The notes below the pieces were generated by a model. It did no database searches and was not told the DNA's origin. It saw nothing but the letters and a program-made list of their open reading frames with translations. This document shows, one piece after another, positions 32,662-45,370 of a stretch of 64,000 nucleotides of DNA. Numbering within the stretch: the stretch's first letter is position 1; each line of letters starts with the position of its first letter. This stretch comes from Periplaneta americana (taxonomy: Eukaryota > Arthropoda > Insecta > Blattodea > Blattidae): NCBI RefSeq assembly GCF_040183065.1, contig NC_091132.1:161346602-161410601 (forward strand), given 5' to 3'. Made by a program: the position numbers and the translations under genes.

Positions 32662-35600
32662 CACAGTCTACTGTATACAGCCGCGAAGCTCAATATGTAG
32701 TAAAAATGCAAACATGGATAGTTGCCCACCACTAGGATCGCTACTATCGCCTTATCACAGATCTCTCTCCTAGCAGACGACAAAATATGTTACATTTTCG
32801 TTGTCGTGTTATTTTGGAAAATTAACACCTTTCTTCCATTATTGAAATATTAAATGCATAAAGTTCATTTATTATTTTATTGAAATTCCACCATAAACTC
32901 GAAGATACCACCAAGAAATAGGTTAACATTATTTTTGTTTGTGCAAAACGAAGTGAAATTTACTTTAATCGCTTCACTCATTCAAGATTATAGCGATAAT
33001 GAACCATGAAACCAATAAATATTAATTCACATTTCCCTTTACAACAATAATATAATAACAGTAATAATGGAAATATGAATTAATGGGAGTAATTTACGTG
33101 TACCGGTACTTGTAGTGTAGGCTTACGTAGTTAACAAAGTGGGATGAGGTTAAGCAATAATAAATCACAACAGAATTGGAAATAAAACGTGATCAATAAA
33201 TTTTATTGTAACAGACTTACTTTTTCTACGTCTCTAGTAAAGTAACAAATAAAAATAACAACAAAATTAGGGGATGTAGGGCGTATATGACCAAAAATCA
33301 CATATTTTAAAAAGTGGTTTAAAATAAACTTTATAGTCTTGAGAATGTGTCCACAAATTTTTACGGCCGAATTCCAATTATAAATGGGCTTTAAAAATTT
33401 AAAGAGGCATGGCCGCTCTGTGCCACGCCCACTTTTTTACCAAATACTCCAGTCATCCTTCATTTTCTCTCTTTTTGTACATGCAAACGCTTGGAAAGGC
33501 TATATGTTTGAGTGTAGATGGCTGTGATCAGGAGTACCACGTGTATTTTAGGCGGGAAGAGCATGCTTGCTTTGATTTCTTGGTTTGGAGGTAGTAAACA
33601 CGTGTTTGTTGTGAAGTTGGTTTTGTAAGTTTTGTCTTCCACGAGTGTTATTTATACAGTATGCCTCGTTTCAGTAGCATTGTGTTTTTAAAAGTGAAAA
33701 GAAGTATTATAAATAATACAAAAAAGAAGCGTGTGTGTGTTCAAGAAAAGTTTAGGGCTGTACCAACTCTCAATGTAGAAGGACAACAGAGCAGGTCTAG
33801 CATAAAGATTGCAGAAGGAATTGAATTGCAAAATAATGTTGATGAAAGTAAATTGAATACAGGGTTTAGAATAATTGATTTGTCCATTCTTTCCTCTGCC
33901 ATAAACAATGCCTGTTGTTGCTCAACTTGTGGCTCCAAATCACTCAAAATTCATGATGATGAAAACAGGTTTGGTGTTGTTTGTACTCTCCATATAGTGT
34001 GTGACAATTGTGGATTCGATTCACAATTTAAAACTTCTAATAGAAAAAATAATGCATATGAAGCCAATATTAGATTGACTTACAGCATGAGATGTGTTGG
34101 TGTTGGGAGGGAAGGAACAAATTTGGTTTGTGGTCTCATGAACATGCCTCCACCAACAATACGTTACACTGATACTAATAATGTGCTACTAAAATCCCTG
34201 AAAAAAGTGTGCGATGAGTCTATGACAAAAGCAGTACAACAAGCAGTCTCTGTAAATGATTGTGATGGAAATGATCTATCTGTGTCCTGTGATGGTACTT
34301 GGATGAGGCGTGGATTTTCCTCCCTCTATGGTGTATCGACCTTAGTCAGTATCGATACAGGTAAAGTATTAGATGCCCAAGTACTGAGTAAGTACTGCAC
34401 TACATGCTCCACCAGAAAGAAAAGTTTAAATAAAAATGAAGAGGAGCAATGGGAACAAAATCATGCTAAGTCTTGCTGCAAGAATTATCATGGTTCTAGT
34501 GGTGGGATGGAGGGAGCAGGAATGAAATTAATTTTTCATCGCTCCCAAGAGAAATATGGTGTACGCTATGTAAAGTACTTGGGAGACGGTGATTCCAGTG
34601 CCTTCAAAAGTGTGTTTGAAAGTGAGCCATATGGATCAGATTGCCCTATTGAGAAGCTGGAGTGTGTTGGACACGTCCAGAAACGTATGGGTTCTAGGCT
34701 GCTGAAACTTACCAAGCATATGAAGGGTAAGAAACTGGAAGATGGTAAGGGCATTGGAGGAGCTGGACGACTAACTAAGAAGGAAATCCAGTCAATACAA
34801 ATGTATTATGGAGCTGCCGTTAGACAGAATGTGGGTAATTTGGACAGTATGCAGCATGCTGTATGGGTAATCTACTTCCACAAGTTATGCACAGATGCCA
34901 AACCCCAGCATGGTTTGTGTGGCGAGTGGTGTCCATACAAGAAGGCACGAAACAATGCACAACAATACAGCCATAAACATAATCTACCAGAGCCAGTCAT
35001 GAATGCCATGAAACCAACTTTTAGGGCTCTGGCCAAGCCAGATCTCCTAAAGAAATGCATTCATGGCAAAACTCAAAATCCCAATGAGTCTGTGAATCAG
35101 CTGATTTGGAAGCGCTGCCCTAAAACTCTGTTTGTGTCTTCTACAGTAGTACAAATAGCCACATTGGATGCTATTTTGGTCTATAATGATGGCAATGTAG
35201 GGAGAATAAGAACTCTTCAGGAGTGTTCACAATAAACATACTCCAAGGTATCGACAGCAGGAGAATCGACAGTGCTAACACTGCTCTTCAAAAAAATACA
35301 ACAAGAAGTACAGCAGAGAAGATCCCTGAAGAGAAAGGAAGCTGAGGACCTTCAGGAAGAACAGGAGTATGGTGCAGGGCATTTTTAGAGGTACAAAAAT
35401 GGATATGGCATGTCGCATGTGTATAGAAATCTTTACAATAAGTTTTCCGTACTTTACATTTTTCTATAGTTAAGGAACATTTTCTCAGAAACTATTTAAG
35501 ATAAAGCAATGAAGTTTCGCACATATATTTATCACTGAATTATAAAAGTTTTCCTGCAGAAAATTTTATTTCACATGTGAATTGAAAGTATTTACATTAG

Positions 35601-36872
35601 ATAAAGTAGTAACATTTAATAAAACAAATTACCATACATATAAAAAAAATATATTTTGAAAAAGGTATTTGATATTTTAAACTTCTGTCTGCAGGGATTG
35701 GTTAGATATAGTATTGAGAAAATGTACACAAAATTTCAAATCAATATGTCCAATATATATTGAGAAAATGTTCCTTATCTTCCTATACATCAGGTTAGGA
35801 TACATTGGCTTATAACTCCACTTCCATATATGCTAGGATATTGTGAATCGGTACTGAAGCACATACATTCATTGTCAGTTATCCTACCAAATTTCAAATT
35901 TATAGCTTCAAAACTGTGGAAACCATGATGAATACAAAAAACGGTGCGCTTCCGGCCTACATCCCCCCTTAACAGCTATAATTAAAAACATATCCTTTGA
36001 AAAAAAAAAAGTAGGCTTAAGTTGTCCGAAAATGTACAATTATTCAAGCAATCAGCTGATACAGACGTAGAATTAATGCAGAGCTTTTGTTTCTCAGCTG
36101 CAGGTGATAACAGAACAGGTTTATTTGAAACATCAAATAAAGTTGGAATTGCATTCCAGATTAATTTTTTTTTGTTTTCATTCATGAATTGTGTGTTTTC
36201 GAAATGAAGAGAGCAAAACTTTGCATTATTATAAAGATATGCTTCATTCTTTGTCAATAGATCTTCCCTCCTGCTGTTTATTAACCACTTTTTGCATCTA
36301 GAATTAAAATAAGAAATATATGTTAGGATATTATAAATGTAGGCCTACTAATATACACTAATGAGAAAATCCATCAATAAACACTATAACCCTACTCTTT
36401 ATAATACTATGTACTTTTTAAAGTATCATAGTCAACTACAAATTCGTCATTTATACGTAATTTTTACATTTTCAATGCAGGCGAGATAGTAGGTATGTTT
36501 TATAAACTCATCTTTCTGAATCTTTCGCAAATCGCAAAAAGGATAACTCTCGCCTTTTTTTTCTTACTGTTGCTACAATTTATAGCACTACAAACGTCTC
36601 CTCCTTGCCCCATATTATTATTCAAATTATTGTATTTTAGCCATTAACATTTTCATTACAACCACAACGAACATTTAATAATTCATACCACTTTTCTTCA
36701 CAAGCATCAATGCGAAATACGAGCACTCGATAGAAATACGATACAGTCCACTCTAAGTCCAAAGTCGACCGTGTACAGTCTATTGTTTCTAGTTGCTAAC
36801 CGCTTGGAGCGCTTTATCGCGGAATTTGCAAAAAATCACCTTAAGCTTCGCGACTGTATATAGTAGACTGTG
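32662..36872 (+). mobile_element. Mutator-like DNA transposon with long transposase ORF
   Basis: The inverted terminal repeats are about 29 bp: the left end starts CACAGTCTACTGTATACAG and the right end mirrors it with a few differences. GTACAAC is duplicated at 32655-32661 and 36873-36879. Unit 1 has it once (14801-14807) and unit 3 has GTACAAT (57124). The 4.2-kb element has one long coding frame; the rest (32662-33660 and 35389-36872) is non-coding. Confidence 0.8.
33661..35388 (+). CDS. Mutator-like transposase (arthropod type), nearly complete
   Basis: An uninterrupted 524-codon ORF runs 33661-35235. Residues 93-130 form a cysteine-rich zinc-binding segment (CCCSTCGSK, CDNCGF). The core carries SCDGTWMRRGFSS and YLGDGDSSAF, whose Asp residues are the expected first two catalytic acids, then CVGHVQKRMGSRL and a late NPNESVNQLIW with the candidate Glu. 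This motif order matches the insect Mutator-like transposase domain family as I recall it. After ECSQ the frame is lost, but the family-like C-terminus continues in other frames to a lysine/arginine-rich QQRRSLKRKEAEDL and ends GAGHF at 35388. Two small frameshifts, one near 35222 and one in an A-run near 35290, therefore remove about 50 residues. The enzyme core is otherwise complete. Confidence 0.75.
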
Positions 36873-36885
36873 GTACAACCTTCAC

Positions 36886-37740
36886 TCCAGAAATGCCAAT
36901 CGAACCAAGGGATATGGGTTTGCAGAAGGAAACCTCATGGCGCAAAATGGGCGACCACAGGAGCACCAAATGGATCCCATGTAGAAGTGCAGTATATAAA
37001 GTAGATGAAGATGCTCATCCTGCACCACATGAAGAGGTGGAAGCAGTGCCTCGGTGTACAGCACTAAATCAAGCGGCTCCAGCTCAGATTATTGAACGTG
37101 AACTGCAGTGGGTACCATCAGACATGCTTCAGTTTTTCCTCTGAGGAAATCCCTAAAAAGAAGTATAAACCAAAGGCGCCAAAGGAACTTTTCTGCCTAC
37201 CTAAAATCTATGCGAGATCTTCGAGTTATACCACCAGAACTGCTGTCTTAGCATTTGTTCCTGTCGAAGATGTACCAGCGTGTTTTCATACTGTTCTCGA
37301 GACCATGCTGAGCATTATGACAGATTTCGTCAAATATGAGAAGGCCACCTACATTGGGATTACTGCAGGAGGGCCTCGGCCTGCTACAGAAGCTCGATAT
37401 CCTCCTCACTTATGGAATCAGTTGGAAGCAACTAGGTCAAATGATCCACGCACATTAACACAGAAGCATGGCACAACCGCTTCCAGAACATTGCTTGTAA
37501 GAATCATCCCACTGTATACAAACTCATGCATTATTTAAACAATGAGCGATCCGATATAGACAGAATGATCCAGGGCTTGGATCTAGGACGAAGAGTAAAA
37601 GAGGACAAAAACGAAAATATAATAGCGTATATATAAGGCTGCAAAATATTTCACAAATATATGATGAATTCAAAGACGAAGAACGTATCGCTGAATATTT
37701 GCTTGCCTGTGGTTACAACATTCAAATCTGAATAAATCCA
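36886..37740 (+). pseudogene. FLYWCH/MULE transposase remnant, unit 2
   Basis: The first frame ends in a FLYWCH-like piece with the pair HPAPHEEVEA. Further frames give LAFVPVEDVPACFHTVLET and YIGITAGGPRPATEARYP. The central catalytic part is missing, as in the sister units. It lies immediately right of the Mutator insertion but is unrelated in age: it is shared by all units. Confidence 0.6.
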
Positions 37741-38146
37741 TCCAGGACTCGGTTTCTGCAATAAAATGGGCTTAAAGTATTTCAGGAGACATGTAAACTA
37801 TTCAGAACTTCGTTCCACCAAAATTATTGCAATATCAATTTTTAAAATATATAAAATAATAACTACTGTATATGTGAATTTCCTTTGTTCTAATTTTCCC
37901 TTGGGTCAATTTCTACGGGTAAATTCTCCATTGTGTGTGTCCATTGTCCATGTGTCAAATTTCATTTGGGTGAATAATATTTTATGTGAACTAGCACCGA
38001 TATAAATGTACTTGAACGATACGAAATATACAAACATATATGGGAAAAATGAGGTAGGCATACTTAGCAAACTGATTATATTCTCTTGTTCATTACTCAA
38101 TTACTAATATACTGTTTGGAAAATTTAGATTTATACTGTACTAAAT

Positions 38147-38698
38147 AATTGATTATATGGCGATCTTAGTCGTGTTAATTGTGTAAGCATGTGCGGCTAA
38201 CAGCTCTTTCGGTGCTTCTTCACACCATCCTCAGAGCCTACTAGATCTCGGCGTCATCTCGAACTTCGCTGCCTGTTGTGTGGATGCGTTCGATTGTTGA
38301 AAAGTGTTGAAATGTGGTGTCAAACAGTGTGTGTGTTCTGATATTGATGTGTGTGTTGAGAATTTGATCAGGGTCTGTTTTAGTGTGTCTATATATTTCA
38401 TATTGTTCTAGTGTGTTGAGTTTTTGATTTGTATGTGTAGAATTTCCATGTCTGTATTTATGTTATTATATGTGTGGTTAGCATTAGCTATGTGTTCGGC
38501 TTATGTAGATGTATTGTGTCCTCTGGTTATTGCTTTAATGTGTTCTTTGTATCTAGTTTGGAATGATCTGCCTGTCTGTCCAATGTAGAAACTGTCGCAA
38601 TTATTGCATGTGAGTTTGTATCGTTGCTTACGTGACGGTTTGTATACGCCTCATATCCTTACATAATTAACACGAGTAAGATCGCCATTTAATCAATT
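38147..38698 (-). mobile_element. Penelope-like GIY-YIG fragment bounded by inverted repeats, unit 2
   Basis: Counterpart of the 16076-16610 element. The inverted repeats are at 38147-38187 and 38658-38698. The coding frame is no longer open across its length in this unit. Confidence 0.7.
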
Positions 38699-38799
38699 AT
38701 TTATATTCCAGTGTTAAAAGTAGTGTACGAAAGATACAACATGGATTATACAGTTATACTTAAAACGTATATAGGCGTAGAGTTTTTGTCGATCAACAT

Positions 38800-39245
38800 T
38801 TGAACAAATATGTAATGTATTTTCATTACAATTTAAACAGCAAAATAATTATATCCGTAATGGATAAATATCTCAGACCAGATGCTGATCCTAATTTTGA
38901 TTTGGCTAACAAAGTATGGACTTATTGGCTGAAGAATTTTGATAATATTTTATCTGCAGTGTTAACTACTCTTTCAGATTCAACAAGTTAAATCTGATTA
39001 ATTATGTATCTCATTCTGTTTATGGTTGTATAAGTGAAATTAATAGCCTACGTAATTATGAATTTGCCTTAGCCACTCTCAATGCTCCACATATAGCCCT
39101 GGAGGAACGTAATGAAATATATACTAGACATTTACCTGCAAATAGAAGAGAGCTATGTGGACAACCTATAGCTCACTATGGGACTATTCAGACACTCCTA
39201 ACTCTATGTAATACAGGAAACTACTGTATTTTAAAGCCGTAAATC
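38800..39245 (+). mobile_element. Ty3/gypsy-like gag remnant, unit 2
   Basis: Contains MDKYLRPDADPNFDLANK and a later LATLNAPHIALEERNEIY stretch, as in the gag of gypsy-type elements. Old and broken, shared with the other units. Confidence 0.55.
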
Positions 39246-40414
39246 GACCTCAAAATGATTATATTCGTGACCTTTTTTTTTTTTTTTTTTTTTCCTGGAC
39301 TCTCTTCTTCTCAAATACGTCAGAGGGTTTTGGAAGGTAATCCTCTCACACAGGCTTTACGCTAAAAAATAAATAATTGTCGCAAAAATCCACAAATGAA
39401 AAAATAAATTTGTGTGAAAAATAAGAAAATCTTGTAAAATATTCTAAATAATTGTACAAAAAAGATTAAATTAATAAGATTTATAGAAACAAAAAGTTAT
39501 GTAACTTGTTTCTTGGAGTTTTATTACTTTAAGTCCATCTTACGACACTCTAGATGTGCATATGCAAATAAATCGTTAGACGTAGGTGTGTTTAGAATCC
39601 ATTAACGCTGAATTTACATCATATCAATATACGTTATTTTATACGCACTCTAAACATTCAAATTCCTTACCAGTAGGCTCTTCAAGATTTGTTATTAGCA
39701 GAGTGCTAACTGCTTTTACTCAAAGACAGTTTCTAATTACAATTTTTACAAGATTTATGGAACTAAATCCTCGCCCACAGTTTACGATATGCTATGAAAT
39801 TACTGTATATAAGTCAATTAGAAGAAATTTTTCATTTCGCTTGTTAACTTGCATGTATTGTACCAAATTTTTGAAATCCATTCCTGAACAACTATTGTTC
39901 AATATTTTCTTGAACATTGTCCGTGTCAATGTGTATTTGTGTAGTCATTTAGTTGCTCCAGACCTGATTAGTTGAAACATACCTGATTTCATTTTCTCCA
40001 TTACCATCTTCATTTCTGAAGTCCAATGTGGTTGTCACATATTTGCGCATTTATATTCAAAATTTGTTTCATTTTTAGAAGTCGAGTAGTGAAATGCGAG
40101 AACTGCGACTGTGGCTTAAAGTGTGCTGTCACATTACAGCAAGCTGTGGAACAAGTTTGAACTGTGAACTTTCTTATAAGAACAGACAGAAACTGTCAAA
40201 TTCGTACCGCAGTTCACTATTCTCTGCTTCTACTGATAATGGCAAACTTAAACTAAAACTAAACAGAAGAATCTGCTTATTCAGAATGTGCATCCACGCC
40301 TGATTTACAGCCGAATGCAGCACACTATTTCGCCATAATAATGGTGAAATTAAACAGTCAACTCATTAATAGAAGTTTTTCTTTCGCCTAAATATCCATT
40401 TCCCATGTTAATTA
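39246..40414. other. Intergenic segment, unit 2
   Basis: It aligns with 17161-18376 and 60776-61802. It starts with a T-run near 39272-39292. No gene is seen; short open frames here are not preserved in the other units. Confidence 0.5.
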
Positions 40415-41473
40415 TGAGCCGTGCCCACTACCACGGCCGTTCACCTAGTACGTCACTTCATCCGTCAGAGCGTTCTCAGACGTCACAGTATAGATTACGC
40501 TATCAATCCTTTCATTTGTTCTTTCCAAATAATCCTATTGGTCGGTTTATTACGTTTCACGATGATAGAGGGGGAGAGAGTTTACCTGTTTTAACGGAGA
40601 TACACGGAACGTCACTCGGGTTCCGGTACGCGGCAGATACACTTAACAAGACTTAAGCTCTCGTACGCGGCAGGTACATTTAACAAGACTTGGGATTTTT
40701 GTACGCGGCAGATATAAACAACATCACTCGGGATTTTGTACATGCTGGAGATAGACAGTGGAGTAGTTAAATTGCGTCGTGTGTGTTTGGGATTGTAGTG
40801 GATCGTAGTTTGAAACATCGCTTGCTAGTGATACGTCTTGGGGGCAAGTTATAGTATTTGCATCGAGTAACATATTTGTGAGATATATGTGTTTGAGGTA
40901 AATTGTATTGCGGATTATGTGATGAAATTTGATTTGAAACGTGAGTTCATGTTCCGAGACGGTTAGAGTGATAGAGCAGCGATTATAGTCTCACATTATT
41001 GTTTTAGTATTTTCCCTGCTCCATTTTGATTTGTTGGTTTCCTTTGCCGCTATTTTAGTTATCAAGTGCGTCGAGTTTCGTTGCTATTTAAATGATCTTT
41101 GAGATTGAAATTATTGTCCGTTACTTATTACGTGTATCTGTCTCCATCCCTCTCTCTCTCCGTTGGGTATTCATTTTGTAAAGTGCAGAGATTTGTGTTA
41201 GTGCAATTTGCACAGTTTATGTGAGCAATATGTGCAATGGGTAATGTATAGTGATCAGTTATGTAGTGCCTTATGCTGGGTAGATTTTGTCTGTTATTGA
41301 GTCTACATGTATTTTTAGTTTGCTTAGTCACATTGAGTGATACCTATGGTAGAATGCATCATGTATTAAGTTAATGTGCTGACTGGGTGTTGTGTTCAGA
41401 TTCATACTCAGATAGTTAATATATATATTTAGAGAGTGGTTCATGACCAAATGGTTAATAGGTCAGTTTATTG

Positions 41474-41543
<70 letters not shown>

Positions 41544-41927
41544 GAGAGTGCTTCATGAACATATGGTTAATAGGTCAGTCACTGGTTATCGAGAGACGGC
41601 CATATTGGACTGTGTTATCACTTATAAGAGTGTTGGCTCCAGCCTTGTGATACTTTCATGATTTATATATCCTGGCGATATCATTTCAGATTAGTTTGCC
41701 CTATTTTCATTCACCTATTTCATATTTATTGTTACTTCATTTTCCATTTATGTACATTGTTACTTATTATTGTTAATTATATTTGTTTTACAAATTCACA
41801 CTATTCTTTTCTAAAAGTCTTCTACTGCGCACACCCAATCCTTCCAATGTGCCGTCCACCTGGCGAAACCAGCCAATATAAGAAAGATAAAGAGGAGGAG
41901 TGGATGATCGTACCGCCTCCGTCCTCA
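40415..41927 (+). mobile_element. Solo-LTR-like insertion
   Basis: A 1.5-kb insertion absent from units 1 and 3. It begins TGAGCC and ends CCTCA, with ATTA on both sides (40411-40414 and 41928-41931), which fits the TG...CA ends and short duplication of an LTR element. No gag or pol is present. The left third is GC-richer than its surroundings. A 38-bp sequence occurs twice, at about 41429 and 41541, either side of a TA run. Confidence 0.45.
41476..41541. repeat. (TA)n microsatellite
   Basis: About 66 bases of pure TA repeat inside the solo-LTR-like insertion. Confidence 0.95.
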
Positions 41928-41960
41928 ATTAGAAGAAGAGAGATTCGATTCAAGTAACAC

Positions 41961-42390
41961 TTCACGTTTTTGTCAGAATTTATATACAGCCATGGACCAA
42001 ATTGGTTGAAAGAGAGGGAAACGGGAGGAAAAGCTTTAAAATGCACAGTTGAAGGTGTGCTTGCAAGGGAGTTTGGGGCTGAGAAAAACTGAATATGTGA
42101 TGTCCAAGCCTGTTAGCCACTTTTCTCTCTTTGGTTTCGTTCCTCCACTGAAAGTAATTTTGAAGGGGAAAAGCCGGAAATGTACCTAACCTAATAGCTA
42201 CCGGTACCACAGAAAAGGGGGAGAGGGAGACGTTACAGAAGTAGGCTTAATTGTCACAAGAACAAACGCCGAAAGGTGTTAGTTGGACATTATTTTTTCA
42301 CAGTGCTAGTGAAGTCCAGTAAACTCGTTCATATGACAAGTGTAATAATCGAAGGCTGACCTAAGACCGCCATAAGAAACACCTGTATTT
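41961..42390 (+). promoter_or_regulatory. Leader region and non-coding exon 1, copy 3
   Basis: Conserved block from TTCACGTTTTTG, with TTATATA near 41979, to the donor CTGTATTT|GTAAGT (GT at 42391). The solo-LTR-like insertion ends only about 30 bp upstream and could affect the promoter. Confidence 0.5.
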
Positions 42391-43443
42391 GTAAGTCTGA
42401 ATTGTAAAAGTCCCCTGTGCGAATAAAGAGGGGTAACGTCGCTCATGTAACAGGGTAATGTACGAAGCTAAGCCAGTGCATCTTTGTCGAAAAAAGTTTG
42501 CAATATTAACGGAATCTCTATGGGCAAAAGAATGTAGGTCAGTGGCCCATTTCTTTTACGGTTCATCCCAATAAGCGTCTTAGAGGCTTAGGAAATCCTT
42601 TGGCAGGACGAATTTGTATACAGGTATTGTGTATCCAGTTTATAATGTTCATATTGCTGGGCATAAGTAATCCAGAAACCTATGTGTCACGGTCTTCTAT
42701 GTGAATTGCTATCCTGCTAGCTTAGTTATCCTTGCTAGAAGATTCTTTTAGGACTGTGTACATATGCTGTATAGAACTAATTATACTGTGCTAATTTTGG
42801 TCTTACGTAGTACTTAAGATTTACGGCCCAAAGCAGGTATGTAAATGGAAATATTTCAGTGCCCAGTGGGCAATATACCGTTGCATTTTATTCCGCAAAA
42901 GTTAGGAGTAAACGACATCCACAGACTTTCTTCATGTCTTTCAATCCGTTGTGCTCCATATCCGCTTGTACTAGATACATGTATTTCTATCCTTGCGTAG
43001 CTTTATGTATAATGTATTTCGGCAAATGTTTTCACTTATTTCATATGTCATTCAGTTCATTCTTGCTTACCGATTGTATGTTGTATTGTCACATTCTTTT
43101 TGCAGTATTTGTGTATGAAACTTGTGTTTTGTGTATATTACTCTCCACATTAATCATTAAAAGCAGCCTCTGAATGTTGATAGAGAATGTTTTACTCTGA
43201 TTATGCAGGAAGAAACAAGTACACAATACCGAAGGAGCGAATATTTGGTATACCGGTTCTCATGACGTCATCTTATTTACTCGGAAATAAAAACGAAATT
43301 ACACTCCTGACCTCCCACTCCCCAACTCTCTTTCACTTCCTCTTATATCTGTCCCATCTTATATATTTTATATCTCTCAAAATATCACTTATTTCACACA
43401 TTATTTATATTTTATCTACATTTAATCGACTGCAATGTATATT

Positions 43444-44871
43444 ACTTACTGGCTTTTAAGGATCCCGGAGGTTTATTGCCGCCCTCACATAAGCCCGCCA
43501 TTGGTCCCTATCCTGAGCAAGATTAATCCATTCTCTATCATCATTTCCCACCTTCCTCAAATCCATTTTAATATTATCGTCCCACCTACGTCTCGGCCTC
43601 CCTAAAGGTCATTTTCCCTCCGGCCTCCCAACTAACACACTATATGCATTTCTGGATTCGCCCATACGTGCTACATGCACTGCCCATCTCAAACGTCTGG
43701 ATTTAATGATCCTAATTATGTCAGGTGAAGAATACAATGCGTGCAGTTCTGTGTTGTGTAACTTTCTCCATTATCCTGTAACTTCATCCCTCTTAGCCCA
43801 AAATATTTTCCTAACCACCTTATTCTCAAACACCCTTAATCTCTGTTCCTCTCTCAAAGTTAGAGTCCAAGTTTCACAACCATACAGAACAAACTGTAAT
43901 ATAACTTCTAACTTTCAAGTCGACCTGGTTGGCAGGTTGGTATAGCGCTGGCTTTCTATGTCCAAAGTTGCCGGTTCGATTCCGGGCCAGGTCGATGGCA
44001 TTTAAGTGTGCTTAAATGCGACAGGCTCAGGTCAGTAGATTTACTGGCATGTAAAAGAACTCCTGCGGGATAAAATTCCGGCACATCCGGCGAAGCTGAT
44101 ATAACCTCTGTAGTTTCGAACGTCTTTATATAAAATATAACATTTTTTAACATTTTCTAACTTTCAGATGTTTCAACAGCAGACTGGATGATAATAGTTT
44201 CTCAACCGAATAATGACAGGCATTTCCCATATTTATTCTGTGTTTAATTTCCTCCCGAGTATCGATTATATTTGTTACTGTTGCTCACAGATATTTGAAC
44301 TTCTCCACCTTTTGAAAAGATAAATTTCCGATTTTTATATTTCCATTTCGTACAATATTCTCGTCACGAGACATAATCATATACTTTGTCTTTTCGAGAT
44401 TTACTTCCAAACCTATCTCTTTACTTGCTTCAAGTAAAATTCCCCTGTCTTCCCTAATCGTTTGTGGATTTTCTCCTAACATATTCACGTCATCCGCATA
44501 GACAAGCAGCTGATGTAACCTGTTGAATTCCAAACTCTCTCTGTTATCCTGGACTTTCCTAATGGCATACTCTAGAGCAAAGTTAAAAAGTAAAGGTGAT
44601 AGTGCATCTCCTTGCTTTAGCCCACAGTGAATTGGAAACGTATCTGACAGAAACTGACCTATACGAACTCTGCTGTACGTTTCACTGAGGCAGATTTTAA
44701 TTAATCGAACTAGTTTCCTGGGGATACCAAATTCAATAAGAATGTCATATAAAACTTCTCTCTTAACCGAGTCATATGCCTTTTTGAAATCTATGAATAA
44801 CTGATGAACTGTACTCTTATACTCCCATTTTTTTCTCCTTTCTCTGTCGAATACAAAATATCTGGTCAATA
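43444..44871 (-). mobile_element. 5'-truncated LINE (RTE-like), reverse, shared with unit 2
   Basis: The best preserved copy of this LINE in the window: 44875-44285 is open and covers the reverse transcriptase fingers and palm ([46 protein letters not shown]). The C-terminal part is broken up and split by a SINE. It has the same insertion site and the same 5' truncation as the unit 2 copy. Confidence 0.85.
43918..44154 (+). mobile_element. SINE nested in the LINE, unit 3
   Basis: Same position within the LINE as the unit 2 SINE. It is bounded on the right by TTCTAACTTTCA at 44155-44166. The LINE sequence to its left has lost some bases compared with unit 2. Confidence 0.8.
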
Positions 44872-44956
44872 GCAATGCATATTATATGTTCAAATTACTA
44901 ACTTAGGTAGGCCTAATTGTCTTCGTGAATTATTGTCCCAGTGACATGTTGCTAAG

Positions 44957-45235
44957 GTGTGTGATTTGAGTGGAAGCTGTGGTGCGTGTCGTAGGAAAGT
45001 TGGTCAGGGATTATTTTGTGACAGTTGTAGAATGCGATTTCGTTATGGAAGTAGTAACACTGCTAGTGATGTGGTTATTCTCTGTGATAACTGGTCATGT
45101 GCACTCTGTCACTATAAAACATTAGTTGTGAAACAGGAGGAAACCATCGCCAACTTACAATATGAGCGGGACCTTTTCAAAATTCAATTGGGAAATTACA
45201 CACTGAATATCGTTCTGAAACTTATCCGAGACTAA
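44957..45235 (+). pseudogene. Cys-rich PHD-like frame, open in unit 3
   Basis: 92 codons open: CDLSGSCGACRRKVGQG, then FCDSCRMRF and CDNWSCALCHYK, followed by a charged probable coiled coil (VKQEETIANLQYERDLFK) and a stop. The cysteine spacing resembles PHD/RING-type zinc fingers. There is no ATG at the start, and an in-frame TGA lies just upstream. It could be an alternative exon of the zinc-finger gene or a relic of a retrotransposon ORF1. The other units carry stops. Confidence 0.4.
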
Positions 45236-45326
45236 TTTGTGTACTCCTACCGTTTTTTTTACTGTTTATTCTCTCTCTATTTTCATGACACATACTTTCC
45301 ATTACCATTTCTATCTCTTACTTGTT

Positions 45327-45339
<13 letters not shown>

Positions 45340-45368
<29 letters not shown>
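45340..45368. repeat. (TA)n microsatellite
   Basis: TA run preceded by a short CA run. Confidence 0.9.

Positions 45369-45370
<2 letters not shown>

Larger units (their letters stand above)
18377..41960 (+). repeat. Tandem unit 2 of the zinc-finger gene array
   Basis: About 23.6 kb, the longest unit. It matches units 1 and 3 throughout. The extra length comes from Harbinger-like, Helitron, Mutator-like and solo-LTR-like insertions plus the LINE+SINE shared with unit 3. Confidence 0.85.
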
